Shown here: positions 62,289 through 64,000 of the stretch, in pieces
Layout: the number at the start of each line of letters is the position of its first letter
Position numbering within the stretch: position 1 is the first letter of the stretch
DNA from: JALYLC01 sp963743275
Lineage (GTDB): Bacteria; Actinomycetota; Thermoleophilia; Gaiellales; JALYLC01
Direction: 5' to 3'
DNA length: 64,000 nucleotides
Assembly (NCBI GenBank): GCA_963743275.1
Contig: CAVUPB010000002.1
Location: 558,001 to 622,000 of the forward strand
Made by a program: the position numbers and the translations under genes
Notes under the pieces: generated by a model
Told to the model about the DNA's origin: nothing
The model's database searches: none
What the model saw: only the letters and a program-made list of their open reading frames with translations

Positions 62289-62984
62289 CTAGGCGCCGGA
62301 GAGCAGGTCCAGCACGCCGGTGAGGTCGTCCGCGTAGCGGCGCGCCTCGGGGTGCGGCCGCCGCACGAGCAGCGTCTGCATCCCGGCGCGCTCGGGGCCG
62401 GCGACGTCGGCCTCGTAGGTGTCGCCGACGAAGAGGATCTCGCCCGCTGCGCAGCCCGCGGCGGCGATCGCCGCGGCATAGCTCTCGGGATGCGGCTTCT
62501 CGACGCCCAGGCGCGCCGACGTCAGCACCTCGGTGAGCGGAGGGATCCAGCCATGGGAGCGGCAGATCTCCGGCAGCTCCCAGACGTGGTTGGAGAGCAC
62601 GAGCTGGCGCAGCCCGAGCTCGTCGACCGCCGTCAGCACGGTGCGCGTCTCGGGGTAGGGATGGTGGCTCGCCGGCTCGACGATCGTCGCGTACGCCGCC
62701 ACCGCCGCCTCGCGGGCAAGCCCCTCGGAGATGCCGCCCGCGATCGCGGCCGCCGCGAGCAGGCCCGTGAAGTAGCCGTGCGCGCCTGCCTGCGTGGCGT
62801 GCTCGCGCCGCTCCTCCGGCGTCTCCCAGGGGAAGCTCGCGTTGAGCACGCGGCCGAGCTCGTCCGCATCTGCGCCCGCGGCGTGCTCGCCGAGGGCCTC
62901 GAGCAGGGCGCGGCGCCAGAGCGTGCCGCCGGGCGGCAGGGCGAGCGTGCGGTGGAAGTCGTAGACGACCGCGCGGATCGTCAT
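62289..62984 (-). CDS. HAD family hydrolase
   Basis: 231 residues. Motif I is DFHRTL (the second Asp of DxDxT is His), motif II LVLSNHVWEL, motif III Lys in LGVEKPHPESY, motif IV EILFVGDTYEADVAGPERAGM. The His in motif I removes the usual acid/base Asp, so a classical phosphatase activity is uncertain. ATG 62984 overlaps the meaB stop and the gene ends seven bases before ilvA, so the three appear to be one transcript. Confidence 0.87.
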   Translation of the reverse strand: MTIRAVVYDFHRTLALPPGGTLWRRALLEALGEHAAGADADELGRVLNASFPWETPEERREHATQAGAHGYFTGLLAAAAIAGGISEGLAREAAVAAYATIVEPASHHPYPETRTVLTAVDELGLRQLVLSNHVWELPEICRSHGWIPPLTEVLTSARLGVEKPHPESYAAAIAAAGCAAGEILFVGDTYEADVAGPERAGMQTLLVRRPHPEARRYADDLTGVLDLLSGA

Positions 62985-63949
62985 GCGCGCTCGAGCAGCC
63001 GCTGTACCGCGGTGAGCGGGTCGATCGTGCGATCGGCGAGCGCATCGACGAGGCCGGCGAGGTCGGGGCTGCCGTCGAGCGCCTCGCCGAGCCTGCGCGC
63101 GGTGCGCGCCGAGGCGAGCGCGAGCAGCTCGGAGCGCAGCTGCGCCTTGCGGCGCCCGGCGAGGTCGCCGGCCGCCGCCAGCGCCGCCTGGTGCGCCTCG
63201 ACGGCGGCCCACAGCTCGTCGACGCCGCGCGGCTCGGTCGCGACCGTCTCGAGCACGACGGGGCGGCGCTCGGGGTCGGCCAGCGAGAGCACCTGCGCGA
63301 GCTCGGCGCGCGTGCGCTCGAGCGCGGGATGGTCGGCCTTGTTGACGACGATCACGTCGGGGATCTCCATGACGCCGGCCTTGAGCGCCTGGATCGAGTC
63401 GCCCGAGCCGGGCATCAGCACGAGCGCGACGGTGTCGGCAAGGCCCGCGACCTCGACCTCGCTCTGCCCCACGCCGACGGTCTCGTAGAGCACGACGTCG
63501 CGGCCCGAGGCGTCCACGATCACGCCGGCGAGCAGCGTGGCCTCGGCGACGCCGCCGAGGTGGCCGCGGGTGCCCATCGAGCGGATGTAGACGCCGCTGT
63601 CGAGGAAGTGCTCGACGAGCCGGATGCGATCGCCGAGCAGCGCGCCGTGCGTGATGTGGCTCGACGGGTCGACCGTGATCACGCCGACGGTCTGCCCGCG
63701 CGCGCGCAGCAGCGTGCAGAGCGCGGCGACGAGGCTCGACTTGCCGACGCCCGGCGGCCCGGTGATCCCGAGCGTGCGCGCCCGTCCCGCGTGCGGGTAG
63801 AGCAGCTCGAGCAGGCGCCGCGCACCGGGGTGCTCGTCCTCGGCCAGCGAGATCGCCCGTGCGACCGCGCGCCGGTCGCCCCCGAGCACGCGCTCGGCGA
63901 GCGCGTCGGGATCCTCCTCGCGTCGCCGGCGTGCACCCGTCATCTGCAC
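62981..63949 (-). CDS. meaB: methylmalonyl-CoA mutase-associated GTPase MeaB
   Basis: 322 residues. GITGPPGVGKSSLVAALCTLL (P-loop), VGVITVDPSSHITHGALLGDRIRL, GHLGGVAEATLLAGVIVDASGRDVVLYETVGVGQSEVEVAGLADTVALVLMPGSGDSIQALKAGVMEIPDVIVVNKAD (switch and NKxD) define the MeaB/ArgK G3E GTPase. It protects and reloads B12-dependent mutases. The mutase it serves may be the one 47 kb away in this window. Start GTG 63949 or ATG 63943; the typical family start is similar. Confidence 0.94.
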   Translation of the reverse strand: MQMTGARRRREEDPDALAERVLGGDRRAVARAISLAEDEHPGARRLLELLYPHAGRARTLGITGPPGVGKSSLVAALCTLLRARGQTVGVITVDPSSHITHGALLGDRIRLVEHFLDSGVYIRSMGTRGHLGGVAEATLLAGVIVDASGRDVVLYETVGVGQSEVEVAGLADTVALVLMPGSGDSIQALKAGVMEIPDVIVVNKADHPALERTRAELAQVLSLADPERRPVVLETVATEPRGVDELWAAVEAHQAALAAAGDLAGRRKAQLRSELLALASARTARRLGEALDGSPDLAGLVDALADRTIDPLTAVQRLLERA

Positions 63950-64000
63950 CGGAGGCTAGATGACGGTGTCCGCCCACGGGGTAGGCTGCGGCGGATGGCG

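Noticed and set aside
63995..64000. ATGGCG at the window end, preceded by TAGGCT, as the start of a leaderless gene
   Set aside because: Only two codons are visible, so nothing about a product can be supported.

Overview
The window is about 72% GC. Genes are densely packed on both strands, GTG starts are common, stop and start codons often overlap (ATGA or GTGA), and several operon-leading genes appear to have leaderless promoters (TANNNT six to eight bases before the start codon). With the gene content (actinobacterial-type electron-transfer flavoprotein genes, acyl-CoA mutase, MeaB, DUF1385 next to rpmE) this suggests a soil-type Actinomycetota, plausibly class Thermoleophilia. No rRNA, intact tRNA, CRISPR array, insertion sequence or prophage was seen.

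Layout. 1-4.4 kb: a partial S9 peptidase, an NfeD-like protein, OsmC, DUF1385, rpmE and threonine aldolase. 4.4-23.9 kb: acyl-CoA and electron-transfer metabolism (ETF-ubiquinone oxidoreductase, etfBA, enoyl-CoA hydratase, a split B12-dependent acyl-CoA mutase with its adenosyltransferase, 3-hydroxyacyl-CoA dehydrogenase, thiolase), plus a GGDEF/EAL protein, a secreted metallopeptidase, a DMT exporter and a class II aldolase. 23.9-30.4 kb: a complete trpEGDCFBA operon, every gene overlapping the next, preceded by a leader peptide with four Trp codons. 30.4-35.2 kb: an accessory-looking stretch with two sigma-70-family factors, a HEAT-like partner, two membrane or secreted proteins sharing one sensor-like domain, a frameshifted secreted protein and a small HTH gene. 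35.3-43.5 kb: a branched-chain (leucine-type) acyl-CoA degradation set, an M29 aminopeptidase, an acyl-CoA dehydrogenase and an MBL-fold/rhodanese protein. 43.5-59.4 kb: a catabolic region with Gfo/Idh/MocA, TIM-barrel, VOC and SDR enzymes, an N-acyl-D-amino-acid deacylase, two related M20 amidohydrolases, a branched-chain-type ABC transporter and a two-subunit N,N-dimethylformamidase-like enzyme. 59.5-64 kb: TrpB2, threonine ammonia-lyase, a HAD hydrolase and MeaB.

How it fits together. CoA-thioester oxidation feeds electrons to EtfBA and ETF-QO. The mutase, B12 domain, adenosyltransferase and MeaB form a carbon-skeleton rearrangement branch. The transporter, M20 enzymes, deacylase and DMFase-like enzyme look like an uptake-and-hydrolysis route for amides or N-acylated compounds; the substrate is unknown.

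Most notable: (1) the trp leader, apparently transcribed from its own start codon; (2) a family of GGGGTC-centred palindromic repeats, two loci carrying paired inverted copies and one copy lying in frame inside a coding sequence; (3) the DMFase-like locus; (4) seven single-base insertions within 2.05 kb across the substrate-binding protein and both ATPase genes of the ABC transporter, which are either assembly error or real decay.
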